From CBFHND01 sp965657085 (GTDB lineage Bacteria; Pseudomonadota; Alphaproteobacteria; Rhodobacterales; Rhodobacteraceae): a stretch of 64,000 nt of DNA. Position numbers and translations under genes: made by a program. Each line of letters opens with the position of its first letter. Positions within the stretch are counted from its first letter, which is position 1. Positions 9,382-18,018 of this stretch are shown here, piece after piece. Under the pieces are notes generated by a model. That model saw only the letters and a program-made list of their open reading frames with translations. It was not told where the DNA came from and ran no database searches. The stretch spans positions 310,001 to 374,000 of the forward strand of contig CBFHND010000001.1 in assembly GCA_965657085.1 (NCBI GenBank), read 5' to 3'.

Positions 9382-10870
9382 AAAGCGTGCCCCAGCGTTC
9401 GATCAGCTTTTGCTGCATCTGCTTGGCCCGCTTGTTATAAGACCGCGCCCCACGCGGCGCCTCCCGGTCCGCCTTGCGGATACGTTTGCGCTGGTCCTCG
9501 TCGGCCGCAAAGATCGCAAAAGCCAGAACCGTACCGTCTCGTGCGGTCATGTACCCCGCCAAGGACGATACGAAATTCAACGTGCCGGTCTTGGCCTGCA
9601 CCTTGATCGGATGCGTCTTGATCGGGCGCCCCTTGGCATCCCGCATGGCAATCGCCTTCAGGATCGGACGCAGCACCCCGTTGTTGTGCACCTTGACCAA
9701 GGCCGCCACCATCGCATCGGCGGTCACACGGCTGTCTTCGCCCAGCCCCGAATGATCAACCAGCCGCAATCCTTCAATCCCCAGCGTGCGCCTTGCCCAG
9801 TTGTTCATCTCCGAGGCCGACGCCTGGAGACTGCGCGGCGTGCCATTGCGCTTGGCCGTGGCCGCCATGCCCACCATTTCAGCGGTCACATTGGTCGAAA
9901 ACCGCAACATGCCTTTCAAAAGCGTGCGCAGATCGTCACTTTGGTGTCGCACCAGAACCTGCCCCTGCGGCAGGGTCGAGATGACCTTGGGCGCTTTCAG
10001 CGGAATGCCCTGCGACCGCGCCATGGTCTGAAACACGTCCCCCGCATAAAGCGCAGGCTTGCGCACCGGCAACCACCGCGCACCGCCATTGCCCAGCGCC
10101 CCGCGCGCCACGGTCCATTCATCGGTGCGCGCCGTGCTCTTGTAACTGTAAACCGGCGTATCCCGCGCCACGATCCGCATCCGCGCCATCGCCACATCGG
10201 GGCGGTACTTGTCCGATCGCGCATCCATGGTCACGCCGAACCCGCCCGAAGACCGCCGCCACTCGAAATGCACCCGGTTGTAATTCAGCGCGATGCCCGA
10301 CAGCGCGGGGCTGTACCCCACATGCGCGGGCTGGTCAGAATCGATGGTGTCGATGCGCGGCAGCGCCCCATCATAAACCTTGAAATCGCCACGCACCTCG
10401 CGCACGCCCGCCGCCTTGAGCGCCGCGGCCAAGGTTGCCAGAGTGTTGGTGTCCAGCGCGGGGTCCCCGCCCCCCGCAAGGATCAAATCACCGCTGACCA
10501 CCCCACCGCTGACAGTGCCAGTGGCGATCAACCGCGTCTGAAACCGGTGCGACGGCCCCAGCACATCCAGCGCATACAAGGCCGTCACCGCCTTGGCGAC
10601 GCTCGCAGGGGGTGCTCCGGTCTGCGCATTCTGCCCTTCCAACCGCAAGCCCGTCTTGACATCGGCGACGGCAAAACTGATGCGTCCGCTCAGGCCCGCC
10701 TCGGCCACGATGGCCTCGGGGACGCGCACTGCCTTCTTGGCAAAGCCCACGCCGCGCCCCTGTGGCCGCAAGGACGAGGCAGGCGCCGCAGCCTGCGTCG
10801 CTGTCGCCACAAAACCCGCCGCCGTGGTCAGGAAAAATCGTCTCGAAAAACCGCGCAACATGGCGACCAT
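9371..10870 (-). CDS. dacB: D-alanyl-D-alanine carboxypeptidase/endopeptidase (PBP4 type, family S13)
   Basis: A periplasmic peptidoglycan hydrolase that trims terminal D-Ala and cleaves D-Ala-mDAP cross-links. The 499-residue protein has the three penicillin-binding motifs: SVAK (SxxK, nucleophile Ser), SGLGEDSR around the second motif, and AKTGTLNFVSSLAG (KTG). The long insertion between the first and second motifs is typical of class C PBP4. The N terminus (SRRFFLTTAAGF) looks like a twin-arginine signal, which is unusual for this family. The ATG at 10870 is preceded by GGGG; a longer upstream extension is Cys-rich and implausible. A methyltransferase gene is coupled downstream. Confidence 0.93.
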   Translation of the reverse strand: MVAMLRGFSRRFFLTTAAGFVATATQAAAPASSLRPQGRGVGFAKKAVRVPEAIVAEAGLSGRISFAVADVKTGLRLEGQNAQTGAPPASVAKAVTALYALDVLGPSHRFQTRLIATGTVSGGVVSGDLILAGGGDPALDTNTLATLAAALKAAGVREVRGDFKVYDGALPRIDTIDSDQPAHVGYSPALSGIALNYNRVHFEWRRSSGGFGVTMDARSDKYRPDVAMARMRIVARDTPVYSYKSTARTDEWTVARGALGNGGARWLPVRKPALYAGDVFQTMARSQGIPLKAPKVISTLPQGQVLVRHQSDDLRTLLKGMLRFSTNVTAEMVGMAATAKRNGTPRSLQASASEMNNWARRTLGIEGLRLVDHSGLGEDSRVTADAMVAALVKVHNNGVLRPILKAIAMRDAKGRPIKTHPIKVQAKTGTLNFVSSLAGYMTARDGTVLAFAIFAADEDQRKRIRKADREAPRGARSYNKRAKQMQQKLIERWGTLYGS

Positions 10871-10960
10871 GCTAACCCCGCAGCAACAGCCACAACAACC
10901 GCAAAGCGCAAACGTGCGATCACAATTCCATATGCCGGGACGCCGTGTTACGCGCTGCCC

Positions 10961-11788
10961 ATGTCGCAAGCCGTTTTAATCATGTTCGTCGCCATGTCGC
11001 TGATCCCTCTGGCGGACACCGCAGGCAAACTTTTGACCTCCTTCTACGGCGCCTCGCCCTACTGGGTTGCCGCATCGCGCTTTGTGCTGGGCGCGCTGAT
11101 GATTGCCCCCTTCGTGCAGCGCTCCGCCTGGGCGCTTCTGGGCAACTGGCGCATCTGGTTTCGCGCGTTGTTCCTCGCGGGTGGCATCACCTCGATCCAG
11201 ATCGCCTTGCGCACAGAAGCCATCGCAGACGTCTTTGCCGCCTTCTTCATCGGCCCCCTGATCAGCTTTGCACTGGGGGCACTGGTGCTGCGCGAACCGG
11301 TCACGCCCTTGCGCACCGCCCTGATCGTCCTGGGCTTCATCGGTGTCCTGATCGTGGTGCGCCCGGGGTTCGGCGGCGGCGCGGGCCTGATCTGGGCGGT
11401 GCTGGCAGGCAGTTGCTATGGTGCCTTTCTGGCCGCCTCGCGTTGGCTCGCGGGTGTGGGCAGCCCCGTGGCGCTGACCTTCACGCAGCTACTGATCAGC
11501 GCGCTGATCCTGCTGCCCTGGGGCCTTGCCCACCTGCCTGCGCCAAGTATGGCCGTAGCAGGCTTGACGGTGCTCAGCGCCGCAGGCTCGATGCTGGGCA
11601 ACCTCTTGTTGCTCTATGCCAATCGCATTGCACCGGCCACGCAACTGGCCCCTCTGGTCTATTTTCAACTGCTGGCGGCCGTTGGCCTTGGCCGGGCGGT
11701 GTTTGGCGATTTGCCGGACCTGTGGACATGGGGCGGCATGGCTCTGATCGTGGGGGCCGGGGTGATCTCAGCCCGTTTGCGCCGCTGA
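10961..11788 (+). CDS. DMT-superfamily (EamA) transporter
   Basis: A 275-residue inner-membrane protein with about ten hydrophobic helices arranged as two EamA repeats, the hallmark of drug/metabolite transporters of the RhaT/YdcZ-like class. Distinctive stretches are FFIGPLISFALGALVLREPV in the first repeat and ANRIAPATQLAPLVYFQL in the second. The substrate (metabolite, amino acid or drug efflux) cannot be told from sequence. The ATG at 10961 precedes the first membrane helix directly. It is divergent from dacB with 90 bases between them, and overlaps the 3' end of nadD by 21 bases. Confidence 0.85.
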   Translation: MSQAVLIMFVAMSLIPLADTAGKLLTSFYGASPYWVAASRFVLGALMIAPFVQRSAWALLGNWRIWFRALFLAGGITSIQIALRTEAIADVFAAFFIGPLISFALGALVLREPVTPLRTALIVLGFIGVLIVVRPGFGGGAGLIWAVLAGSCYGAFLAASRWLAGVGSPVALTFTQLLISALILLPWGLAHLPAPSMAVAGLTVLSAAGSMLGNLLLLYANRIAPATQLAPLVYFQLLAAVGLGRAVFGDLPDLWTWGGMALIVGAGVISARLRR

Positions 11789-12382
11789 CCACGCCCCTGA
11801 CGCGCGGATCGCGGTCGACGACTGCGCCACCATCGGAACGTTCACGAAACACCACGCAGGGGCTGCCACACGGCCCAGCATCTGCGATGCACGCCCCCCG
11901 ATCCGGTAGGGCGCAAACAGACGCGCCGCCGGGCTCATCCGGGCCGAGATTCTGTCACCCGGACGGGCCAGAACGCCCACCGGCACGTTGCCCATGATCC
12001 ACCGCCAATCCTGCCAACGGTGCAATTGCGCAAGGTTGTCGGCGCCCATCAGCCACACAAACCGCACGCCGGGATAATGCGCCTGCAACGCCGCAAGGGT
12101 CTGCGCGGTATACCTTGTGCCAAGACGCGCCTCGATGTCCGTGACCGTCACCCGCGGATGCTGCATGACCGCCCGCGCCCGCGCCATGCGCTGCTCCAGC
12201 GGCGCAGGCCCGCGCGCTTTCAACGGGTTGCCGGGACTGACCAGCCACCACACACCGTCCAGACCAAACCGCTTCATCGCCTCGCGGGTGATGTGCGCAT
12301 GGCCTGCGTGCGCAGGGTCGAATGATCCGCCCAAAAGGCCGATCACCTGCCCCTGTCTCGCCAATGGAAACCCGTGTCTCAT
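11768..12382 (-). CDS. nadD: Nicotinate-nucleotide adenylyltransferase
   Basis: Transfers AMP to nicotinate mononucleotide to make deamido-NAD in NAD biosynthesis; the later step enzyme, nadE, is also in this window at 56350. The 204-residue protein shows the nucleotidyltransferase signature GGSFDPAHAGH (the HxGH ATP-binding motif is HAGH), the WWLVSPGNPLK loop and the C-terminal SSTAIRA (ISSTxIR motif). The start is the ATG giving MRHGFPLARQGQVIGLLGGS; codons further upstream are not conserved-looking. The 3' end overlaps the convergent DMT gene by 21 bases. Confidence 0.94.
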   Translation of the reverse strand: MRHGFPLARQGQVIGLLGGSFDPAHAGHAHITREAMKRFGLDGVWWLVSPGNPLKARGPAPLEQRMARARAVMQHPRVTVTDIEARLGTRYTAQTLAALQAHYPGVRFVWLMGADNLAQLHRWQDWRWIMGNVPVGVLARPGDRISARMSPAARLFAPYRIGGRASQMLGRVAAPAWCFVNVPMVAQSSTAIRASGAWSAAQTG

Positions 12383-12413
12383 GCCGCTTGTTGCCCGGCC
12401 CCGGCAGGCAATG

Positions 12414-12884
12414 TCAATCAACCACCCGCAGCGCATCGCCCAGGCTGATGTGGCCCGGCTGCACCACGCGCGCACACCACCCGCCGTGTCCCCGCACCGC
12501 GTTATACCCGCCGTAACCAAAGGTTTCCTCCATCCGGCTGCACGGGGCACAGATCACCTCGATTCTCAGCACGGCACCTCCCACCGCCAGATCGCGGCCC
12601 TTCAGCGCGCCGAGGTTAAGGCCCGAGACAACGATGTTGCGCCGCAGATCATGCGGCGACACCGCATCCCGGCCCAAAAGCGCCGCGATCACTGGCAAGT
12701 GTTCCGCCTGTATCAGGGTTACCGCCCGTTTTCCCGGCCGCGCGCGGTCTCCTGCCAGACCGTCTTCACCCACGTCGACCGACGACAGGGCAACCATATC
12801 CGCACGGCGCGCAGGCCGCACACCGATCCACCGGATGCACCCTGCCTGCGCATGGCGCGCGGTCAGTTCGGCCAGCGTCAACAC
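12414..12884 (-). CDS. MOSC domain-containing protein
   Basis: A stand-alone 156-residue MOSC (molybdenum cofactor sulfurase C-terminal) domain. Visible features are the conserved start region IRWIGVRPARR, LAGDRARPGKRAVTLIQAEHL and the CAPCSRMEE segment holding the conserved Cys. Such proteins handle Moco-bound or other sulfur-containing ligands (YiiM/YuaD-like), but the specific substrate is unknown. Only three bases separate it from the upstream DUF900 hydrolase gene on the same strand, so the two are probably co-transcribed, and nadD follows 31 bases later. Confidence 0.85.
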   Translation of the reverse strand: MLTLAELTARHAQAGCIRWIGVRPARRADMVALSSVDVGEDGLAGDRARPGKRAVTLIQAEHLPVIAALLGRDAVSPHDLRRNIVVSGLNLGALKGRDLAVGGAVLRIEVICAPCSRMEETFGYGGYNAVRGHGGWCARVVQPGHISLGDALRVVD

Positions 12885-12887
12885 GGC

Positions 12888-14174
12888 CTAGCGCGGCACT
12901 TCTGCTTCAAGATCGGGCAACCGCTCCAGTGGATAGTTCTGATGCAGCACCCAGATGCCATCTTCATCCTGCTCCAGCGGGCGCAGGGTGCCGCCCGGAA
13001 AGGCGCGCGTGCGCAGGGCCAAAACGATGTCCGAGAGCACCGCCGGGTTCTCCCGGAAATAGGCGTGACCAAACCCGCCGCTCAGCCCTTCAACCCGCAC
13101 GAAATGCACCAGCCCCGCCTTGCGCAGGCTTTCCAGTTCCCCGGGTTTCAGATCACCCTGCATCAGCGCACCAAACCGTGCCGACCGGGTCAGATAGGCG
13201 CTCAGCCGCAAGGCCCCGTCGGCGGGGTTCACATAGGCATTGATCTGCTCGAAGGCTTCAGAAAACCGCTCGGCCAAAAGCCTCTGGCGGACGATGCCCG
13301 TGTCCAGATCGGGTGCAGCAAGGATCAGTGTACCCGTCTTCATCCCCGTCTTGGGATGCACACCGCGCCCCCGCTGATAGATGATCATTTCCCGCAAGGC
13401 CGCCGTCATTACGTCCGTACCCCGCGAATGTGCCACGATGTCGATGTCCTCCACTTCGGGGATCTCGGCCAGCATGCGCAGGAATTCCTTGGCGTGATAG
13501 ACCGAAAACGTGCCCGCCTCGCGATCGCGGAAATATCCCAGCGGCCCGAACCCGTTGCCCGCGGGCCAGGTAAAGACCACCGGCACCGTGCGCCGCCCGG
13601 CGAAATGCCACAGGTTGGCCAATGTGGTCAGCCCATCGTCAAACTGGTTGTTGAACCCGTGTACATAGACCAACACCCGGCCATTGCCGGTCGCCCGGAT
13701 TTCCTCCGCAATGGCCTGCTGAAAGGCACGCGTTTGTTCCAGATAGGCTTGGTGCGCAGGCTCCAGAACCCGCAGCCCGCCATCGCGCCGCTCGGATGGC
13801 AAAGGGGTCTCGGGAAACCGCACGATCTCATCGGTGCGCTGCACATCAAGGGTCGAAATCTGGCGCCCTGCATCCACATGGGTCCGCCGCACCAACTCTT
13901 CCCACGTCAGGTCCGTGCCAAAAGCCACCTGTGCCGCGCCAAACGCCATGGAATCCGATCGCTCGGAGCCATAGCCGACCCCATCCGCATTGCGCTGGCG
14001 ATCGGTGACATAAAAGATGCGCGGCGTGGACGTGCGCAGCGTTTCCGGCACGCGATCCGCCTGATAGTTGGTGCCATCAAGATAAAGGTTCGGCGGCGCC
14101 GACAGAAACGCGCCACGCGCACAGGCCGCAACCATCAGCACAAGGGCCAAACACACCCAAACCGTCCTGCGCAT
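12888..14174 (-). CDS. DUF900 alpha/beta-hydrolase lipoprotein
   Basis: A 428-residue alpha/beta-hydrolase of the DUF900 family. The N terminus has a lipoprotein-type signal (LVLMVAACARG) with the lipidation Cys at about residue 18, so the enzyme is probably anchored in the envelope. The hydrolase core shows the oxyanion-region VYVHGFNNQFDDGL and the nucleophile elbow IVAHSRGTDVM (AHSRG, Ser nucleophile); candidate Asp and His residues lie downstream. Substrates of this family are not established; esterase or lipase activity is the likely class. It is the first gene of an apparent hydrolase-MOSC-nadD run. Confidence 0.85.
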   Translation of the reverse strand: MRRTVWVCLALVLMVAACARGAFLSAPPNLYLDGTNYQADRVPETLRTSTPRIFYVTDRQRNADGVGYGSERSDSMAFGAAQVAFGTDLTWEELVRRTHVDAGRQISTLDVQRTDEIVRFPETPLPSERRDGGLRVLEPAHQAYLEQTRAFQQAIAEEIRATGNGRVLVYVHGFNNQFDDGLTTLANLWHFAGRRTVPVVFTWPAGNGFGPLGYFRDREAGTFSVYHAKEFLRMLAEIPEVEDIDIVAHSRGTDVMTAALREMIIYQRGRGVHPKTGMKTGTLILAAPDLDTGIVRQRLLAERFSEAFEQINAYVNPADGALRLSAYLTRSARFGALMQGDLKPGELESLRKAGLVHFVRVEGLSGGFGHAYFRENPAVLSDIVLALRTRAFPGGTLRPLEQDEDGIWVLHQNYPLERLPDLEAEVPR

Positions 14175-14353
14175 CGCTGCTGCTCCTTTTGCTATGCCAG
14201 CGCCCTAGCGCTAGCATGGCTTTGTCGTTGCGCCAAAACACTATTCGGTGGCCGCATCGGCGATGGTCAAACCGAACTTGGCACACCCGCGCGCCGCCCT
14301 GAGACAGTTCAGCTTGCGCTCAAGCGCTTTCTTTTCCCATGCCTTGCGCAGCT

Positions 14354-14557
14354 TCACGCGGGACCAGCCGCGCATCCCGTGACATAGGGCACGTCGCATT
14401 GGGTCCAGAACACGGGTTCGATGCCGAAGGTGCCAGCCTTGCACTTGTCATCGCACAGCAGCCAGTCGAGCTCCTTGCCCAGTGCGCAGACATCATCCTC
14501 CGCCCACGCCACCGTGGCCCGGATGATTGCCAAGAACGCACCGATACACCGCAACAT
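14354..14557 (-). CDS. Possible small exported Cys-rich protein, perhaps frameshifted
   Basis: A 67-residue frame starts with a plausible signal peptide (MLRCIGAFLAIIRATVAWA). The mature part, EDDVCALGKELDWLLCDDKC, is followed by more cysteines and stops early at GCAAGPA. A Shine-Dalgarno-like GGGGGA precedes the ATG. Directly after the stop, another minus-strand frame (down to 14241) reads a plausible basic helical stretch (KLRKAWEKKALERKLNCLR). The original gene may therefore have been longer and suffered a frameshift near 14360-14380. No family is recognised. It could equally be a spurious frame. Confidence 0.35.
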   Translation of the reverse strand: MLRCIGAFLAIIRATVAWAEDDVCALGKELDWLLCDDKCKAGTFGIEPVFWTQCDVPYVTGCAAGPA

Positions 14558-14709
14558 AATGTCCCCCAAAAATCCGATCATCGATAAATATGCCCCAGCC
14601 TAAAACGCTCTCCCGCAATCCGAGAAACGTTTTTCCCCTCAAAGCTGTTTGCCAAGCCCGCGCGCGCGGCCTAAACCGGATTAAATCCAGCAATTTGTCG
14701 GAGGGGCCC

Positions 14710-16359
14710 ATGGCTGCCTATCAATACGTCTACCACATGTCCGGTGTCTCAAAGACCTACCCCGGCGGCAAAAAGACATTTGAAAACATTCACTTGAACT
14801 TCCTTCCCGGCGTCAAGATCGGCGTCGTGGGCGTCAACGGCGCGGGTAAATCCACCCTGCTCAAGATCATGGCCGGGCTCGACAAGGACTTCACCGGCGA
14901 AGCATGGGCCGCCGAGGGGGCCAAGGTTGGCTATCTGCCACAGGAACCCAAACTGGACGAAACCCTCAGCGTGCGGGAAAACGTGATGCTGGGCGTGGCC
15001 GAGAAAAAGGCGGTCCTTGATCGCTACAACGAATTGGCGATGAACTACTCCGACGAGACTGCCGACGAAATGGCCGCCCTTCAGGATCAGATCGACGCGG
15101 AAAACCTCTGGGACCTCGACAGCCAGATCGATGTTTCCATGGAAGCCCTGCGTTGCCCCCCCGATGACGCAGACATTGCGACCCTGTCAGGCGGCGAGGC
15201 CCGCCGCGTTGCCCTGTGCAAACTGCTGCTCGAAGCACCGGACATGCTGCTGTTGGACGAACCGACCAACCACCTTGACGCCGAAACCATCGCGTGGCTG
15301 CAACAGCACCTGATCGACTACAAGGGCACCATCCTGATCGTCACTCACGACCGCTATTTCCTCGATGACATCACCGGCTGGATTCTCGAACTGGATCGCG
15401 GACGCGGCATCCCCTACGAGGGCAACTACTCCGCGTGGCTGGAACAAAAGGCCAAGCGGCTGGAACAGGAAGCCCGCGAGGACAAGTCCAAGCAAAAGAC
15501 GCTGGAACGCGAACTGGAATGGATGCGGCAGGGCGCCAAGGCACGGCAGGCGAAATCCAAGGCCCGGATCAATGCCTACAACGAACTGGCCGAACAGTCC
15601 GAGCGCGAGAAACTCAGCCGCGCCCAGATCGTCATCCCCAACGGCCCGCGCCTTGGTTCAAAGGTGATCGATGTGCACGGCCTGACCAAGGCCATGGGCG
15701 ACAAGCTTCTGGTTGAAGGGCTCGATTTCTCCCTGCCGCCCGGCGGCATCGTCGGTGTAATCGGCCCCAACGGCGCGGGTAAATCGACGCTGTTCAAGAT
15801 GCTCACGGGGCAGGAACAGCCCGACGTCGGCACCGTCGAATACGGCGACACGGTCAAGCTTTCCTATGTCGACCAGTCCCGCGATGATCTGGCCGACGAC
15901 GACACAGTGTGGGAGGCGATCACCGGCGGGGCCGAGATCATCGAACTGGGTGACGCGCAGGTCAACTCGCGCGCCTACTGTTCGTCCTTCAACTTCAAGG
16001 GCGGCGACCAGCAGAAAAAGGTATCGCTCCTGTCCGGCGGCGAACGCAACCGCGTGCACATGGCGCGGCTGTTGAAAGACGGCGGCAACGTGCTGCTCTT
16101 GGACGAACCCACCAACGACCTCGACGTCGAAACCCTCCGCGCGCTGGAAGACGCGTTGGTGGATTTCGCAGGTTGCGCGGTGGTCATCTCGCACGACCGC
16201 TTCTTCCTTGACCGTATCTGTACCCACATCCTTGCCTTCGAAGGCGAGGCGCACGTGGAGTGGTTCGAAGGCAACTTCGAGGACTACGAAGAAGACAAGA
16301 AACGCCGGTTGGGCGATATTGAACCCAAGCGGATGAAGTTCAAGAAATTCACCCGGTAG
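14710..16359 (+). CDS. ettA: Energy-dependent translational throttle protein EttA (ABC-F)
   Basis: EttA is a soluble ABC-F ATPase that binds the ribosomal E site and gates entry into elongation according to the ATP/ADP ratio. The 549-residue protein has two complete nucleotide-binding domains: Walker A GVNGAGKST, signature LSGGEARR and Walker B LLLDEPTNHLD in the first; GPNGAGKST, LSGGERNR and LLLDEPTNDLD in the second. The interdomain linker (ELEWMRQGAKARQAKSKARI) is the basic, helical P-site tRNA interaction motif. No membrane segments are present. The ATG at 14710 has a strong CGGAGGGG just upstream, so the longer in-frame upstream extension is rejected. Confidence 0.96.
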   Translation: MAAYQYVYHMSGVSKTYPGGKKTFENIHLNFLPGVKIGVVGVNGAGKSTLLKIMAGLDKDFTGEAWAAEGAKVGYLPQEPKLDETLSVRENVMLGVAEKKAVLDRYNELAMNYSDETADEMAALQDQIDAENLWDLDSQIDVSMEALRCPPDDADIATLSGGEARRVALCKLLLEAPDMLLLDEPTNHLDAETIAWLQQHLIDYKGTILIVTHDRYFLDDITGWILELDRGRGIPYEGNYSAWLEQKAKRLEQEAREDKSKQKTLERELEWMRQGAKARQAKSKARINAYNELAEQSEREKLSRAQIVIPNGPRLGSKVIDVHGLTKAMGDKLLVEGLDFSLPPGGIVGVIGPNGAGKSTLFKMLTGQEQPDVGTVEYGDTVKLSYVDQSRDDLADDDTVWEAITGGAEIIELGDAQVNSRAYCSSFNFKGGDQQKKVSLLSGGERNRVHMARLLKDGGNVLLLDEPTNDLDVETLRALEDALVDFAGCAVVISHDRFFLDRICTHILAFEGEAHVEWFEGNFEDYEEDKKRRLGDIEPKRMKFKKFTR

Positions 16360-16414
16360 CAGTCGCGAAATCGATTGCTGCCCGCGCGCGGCAGTCGTGT
16401 TGACGAAAAGCAAT

Positions 16415-16449
16415 GAGAGCAGCACCCGGTTCAATTCTGGGTGCTCTCA
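16415..16449 (+). terminator. Putative terminator hairpin downstream of ettA
   Basis: GAGAGC-ag-ACCC-type arms (GAGAGCAGCACCC and GGGTGCTCTC) form a stem with a two-base bulge and an 11-base loop, followed by AGATTTCT. The weak T-run makes termination probable rather than certain. Confidence 0.5.
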
Positions 16450-16569
16450 GATTTCTGACAGTTTGTTCGCCAAACATCCGCCCCCGCGCCCATGGGGGCG
16501 GTCGGGGGCGGCACAAACGCGGGGCGTTTATGCGGTGCGCAGCTCAATAACTCCTGCTATCCTCCCTCC

Positions 16570-16995
16570 ATGCACCGCCGGACCTTCCTCTCCACGCTCG
16601 CTGCCCTCGCCTCGGCCCCAGCCTTGCCCGCCCGCGCCACAGCCACCGCCACGGCCGATCAATTTGCCCGTGCCAAGATGCTCGCGCGCTGTCACGACAC
16701 CGCCTCGCCCCAGATGCTGGCGCGGTTGATGCAGCTGGATGACGCCACCGCGCGCGGACTTTTCAACATGCTGCGGGACCACAACGTGATCGGCCTCGGG
16801 GCTGACGGCATGACCCGCGCCATCGCACCACTCAACGGGCACTGCATCACCAACGAGGCCCTGCGCATCCGGCGGTTCGCTGAAGCCGCGTTCAAGCTGC
16901 ACAAGCGGCTCAAGGACGTCACCGACCGCCTGACCAAGCCGGACGAAGACCCGAACGTCCCGGACACGGACGCACCTGCGCCCGACGCCACCTGA
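16570..16995 (+). CDS. Exported protein of unknown function with Tat-like signal
   Basis: A 141-residue protein whose N terminus (MHRRTFLSTLAALASAPAL) is a short twin-arginine-like signal. It is nearly identical in pattern to that of the L,D-transpeptidase encoded 460 bases downstream of this gene's end. The mature region is helical (ARLMQLDDATARGLFNMLRD), with a Cys in NGHCITNEALRIRRFAEAA, and a Pro/Asp-rich tail. No named family is recognised. It precedes a DUF3147 membrane protein and the transpeptidase on the same strand, which suggests an envelope role, but this is only context. Confidence 0.7.
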   Translation: MHRRTFLSTLAALASAPALPARATATATADQFARAKMLARCHDTASPQMLARLMQLDDATARGLFNMLRDHNVIGLGADGMTRAIAPLNGHCITNEALRIRRFAEAAFKLHKRLKDVTDRLTKPDEDPNVPDTDAPAPDAT

Positions 16996-17037
16996 CCCGA
17001 CGCTTGCTTTTTCGGCGCGCATCGTCACCATCTCCCC

Positions 17038-17388
17038 ATGACCTACCTGATCCTCAAGGCGCTGATCTCCGGCGTCCTAATCGCCATCATTTCCGAGGTC
17101 TCGCGCCGCCTGCCCGGCCTTGGCGCGCTCATCGCCTCGCTGCCTCTGATCTCGGTGATGGGGATGCTCTGGCTCTGGCGCGACAGGCCGGATGCGGAAA
17201 ACATGGCGCACCATGCCGAGGCGACGTTCTGGTACGTTCTGCCCTCGCTGCCGATGTTCCTGCTGATCCCCGCCCTGCTGCGCGCCGGTTGGAGCTTTCA
17301 CGCCGCCCTCATCGCTGGCTGCGTGCTGACCATTGCGCTTTACCTTGCGATGATCTGGGCCGCACCCCGGCTGGGCATCCGCCTCTGA
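17038..17388 (+). CDS. DUF3147 family membrane protein
   Basis: A 116-residue integral membrane protein with about four hydrophobic helices and the Arg-rich SRRLPGLGALIASLPLISV and LWRDRPDAENMAHHA loops characteristic of DUF3147 proteins. The N-terminal helix begins immediately (MTYLILKALISGVLIAII). The function is unknown. It lies 42 bases after the preceding exported-protein gene and 69 before the L,D-transpeptidase gene, all on the same strand. Confidence 0.8.
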   Translation: MTYLILKALISGVLIAIISEVSRRLPGLGALIASLPLISVMGMLWLWRDRPDAENMAHHAEATFWYVLPSLPMFLLIPALLRAGWSFHAALIAGCVLTIALYLAMIWAAPRLGIRL

Positions 17389-17457
17389 CCCCTTGATCTG
17401 GGGGCACATAATGCCGAAAATGCAGCCATTGATCCTGTTCATTTCCGAGGCAAACCC

Positions 17458-18018
17458 ATGCACCGTCGTACCTTCGTATCCACTGCCCTCGCCGCACCGC
17501 TGACATTGAAACTGGCGGCACCTGCCGTTGCGAAAACCGTCGTCTTCGACCCCACCCCCCAAGAGGTGCGGATCAAGAAGGACTTCCTGCCCGGCCAGAT
17601 GCTGATCCTGCCGCGCAGCTATTACCTCTACCTCGTGACCGAACCACGCAAGGCCATCCGCTACGGCGTGGGTGTGGGCAAGGCCGGGCTGGAATTCACC
17701 GGCACCGCCACGATCGACGTGAAAAAGGAATGGCCCACCTGGCGTCCCACCGACGAGATGATCGAACGCGAGCCGCGCACCTACGCGCGTTTCAAGGACA
17801 ACGATTTCGTGCAACCGGGCGGCCCGGGCAACCCGCTGGGCGCGCGGGCGCTCTACCTGTTCCAGAACGGGCGCGATACGTATTTCCGCATCCACGGCAC
17901 CACGCAACCACAAAGCATCGGACAATCCGTGTCAAACGGCTGCATCCGCATGCTGAATGAACATGTCACCGATCTTTATCCCCGCGTGCCGCTCGGCACA
18001 GTGGTGACAGTGCTCTAG
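17458..18018 (+). CDS. L,D-transpeptidase (YkuD domain)
   Basis: A periplasmic enzyme class that forms 3-3 peptidoglycan cross-links or attaches proteins to the wall. Of its 186 residues, 1-26 form a twin-arginine-type signal (HRRTFVSTALAAP...). The YkuD catalytic motif is complete: H146 in RIHGTTQP and Cys162 in SVSNGCIRM. The upstream part of the domain, YLVTEPRKAIRYGVGVGKAG, is also typical. It has no LysM or other wall-binding domain. Its stop codon interlocks at CTAG with the stop of the following minus-strand gene. Confidence 0.93.
   Translation: MHRRTFVSTALAAPLTLKLAAPAVAKTVVFDPTPQEVRIKKDFLPGQMLILPRSYYLYLVTEPRKAIRYGVGVGKAGLEFTGTATIDVKKEWPTWRPTDEMIEREPRTYARFKDNDFVQPGGPGNPLGARALYLFQNGRDTYFRIHGTTQPQSIGQSVSNGCIRMLNEHVTDLYPRVPLGTVVTVL

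Noticed and set aside
9227..10960. Long in-frame N-terminal extension of the DMT transporter
   Set aside because: Antisense to dacB and the methyltransferase gene; the membrane protein starts naturally at 10961.
12117..14387. Plus-strand open frame of about 756 codons opposite nadD, the MOSC gene and the DUF900 gene
   Set aside because: Runs across three convincing minus-strand genes; composition typical of shadow frames.
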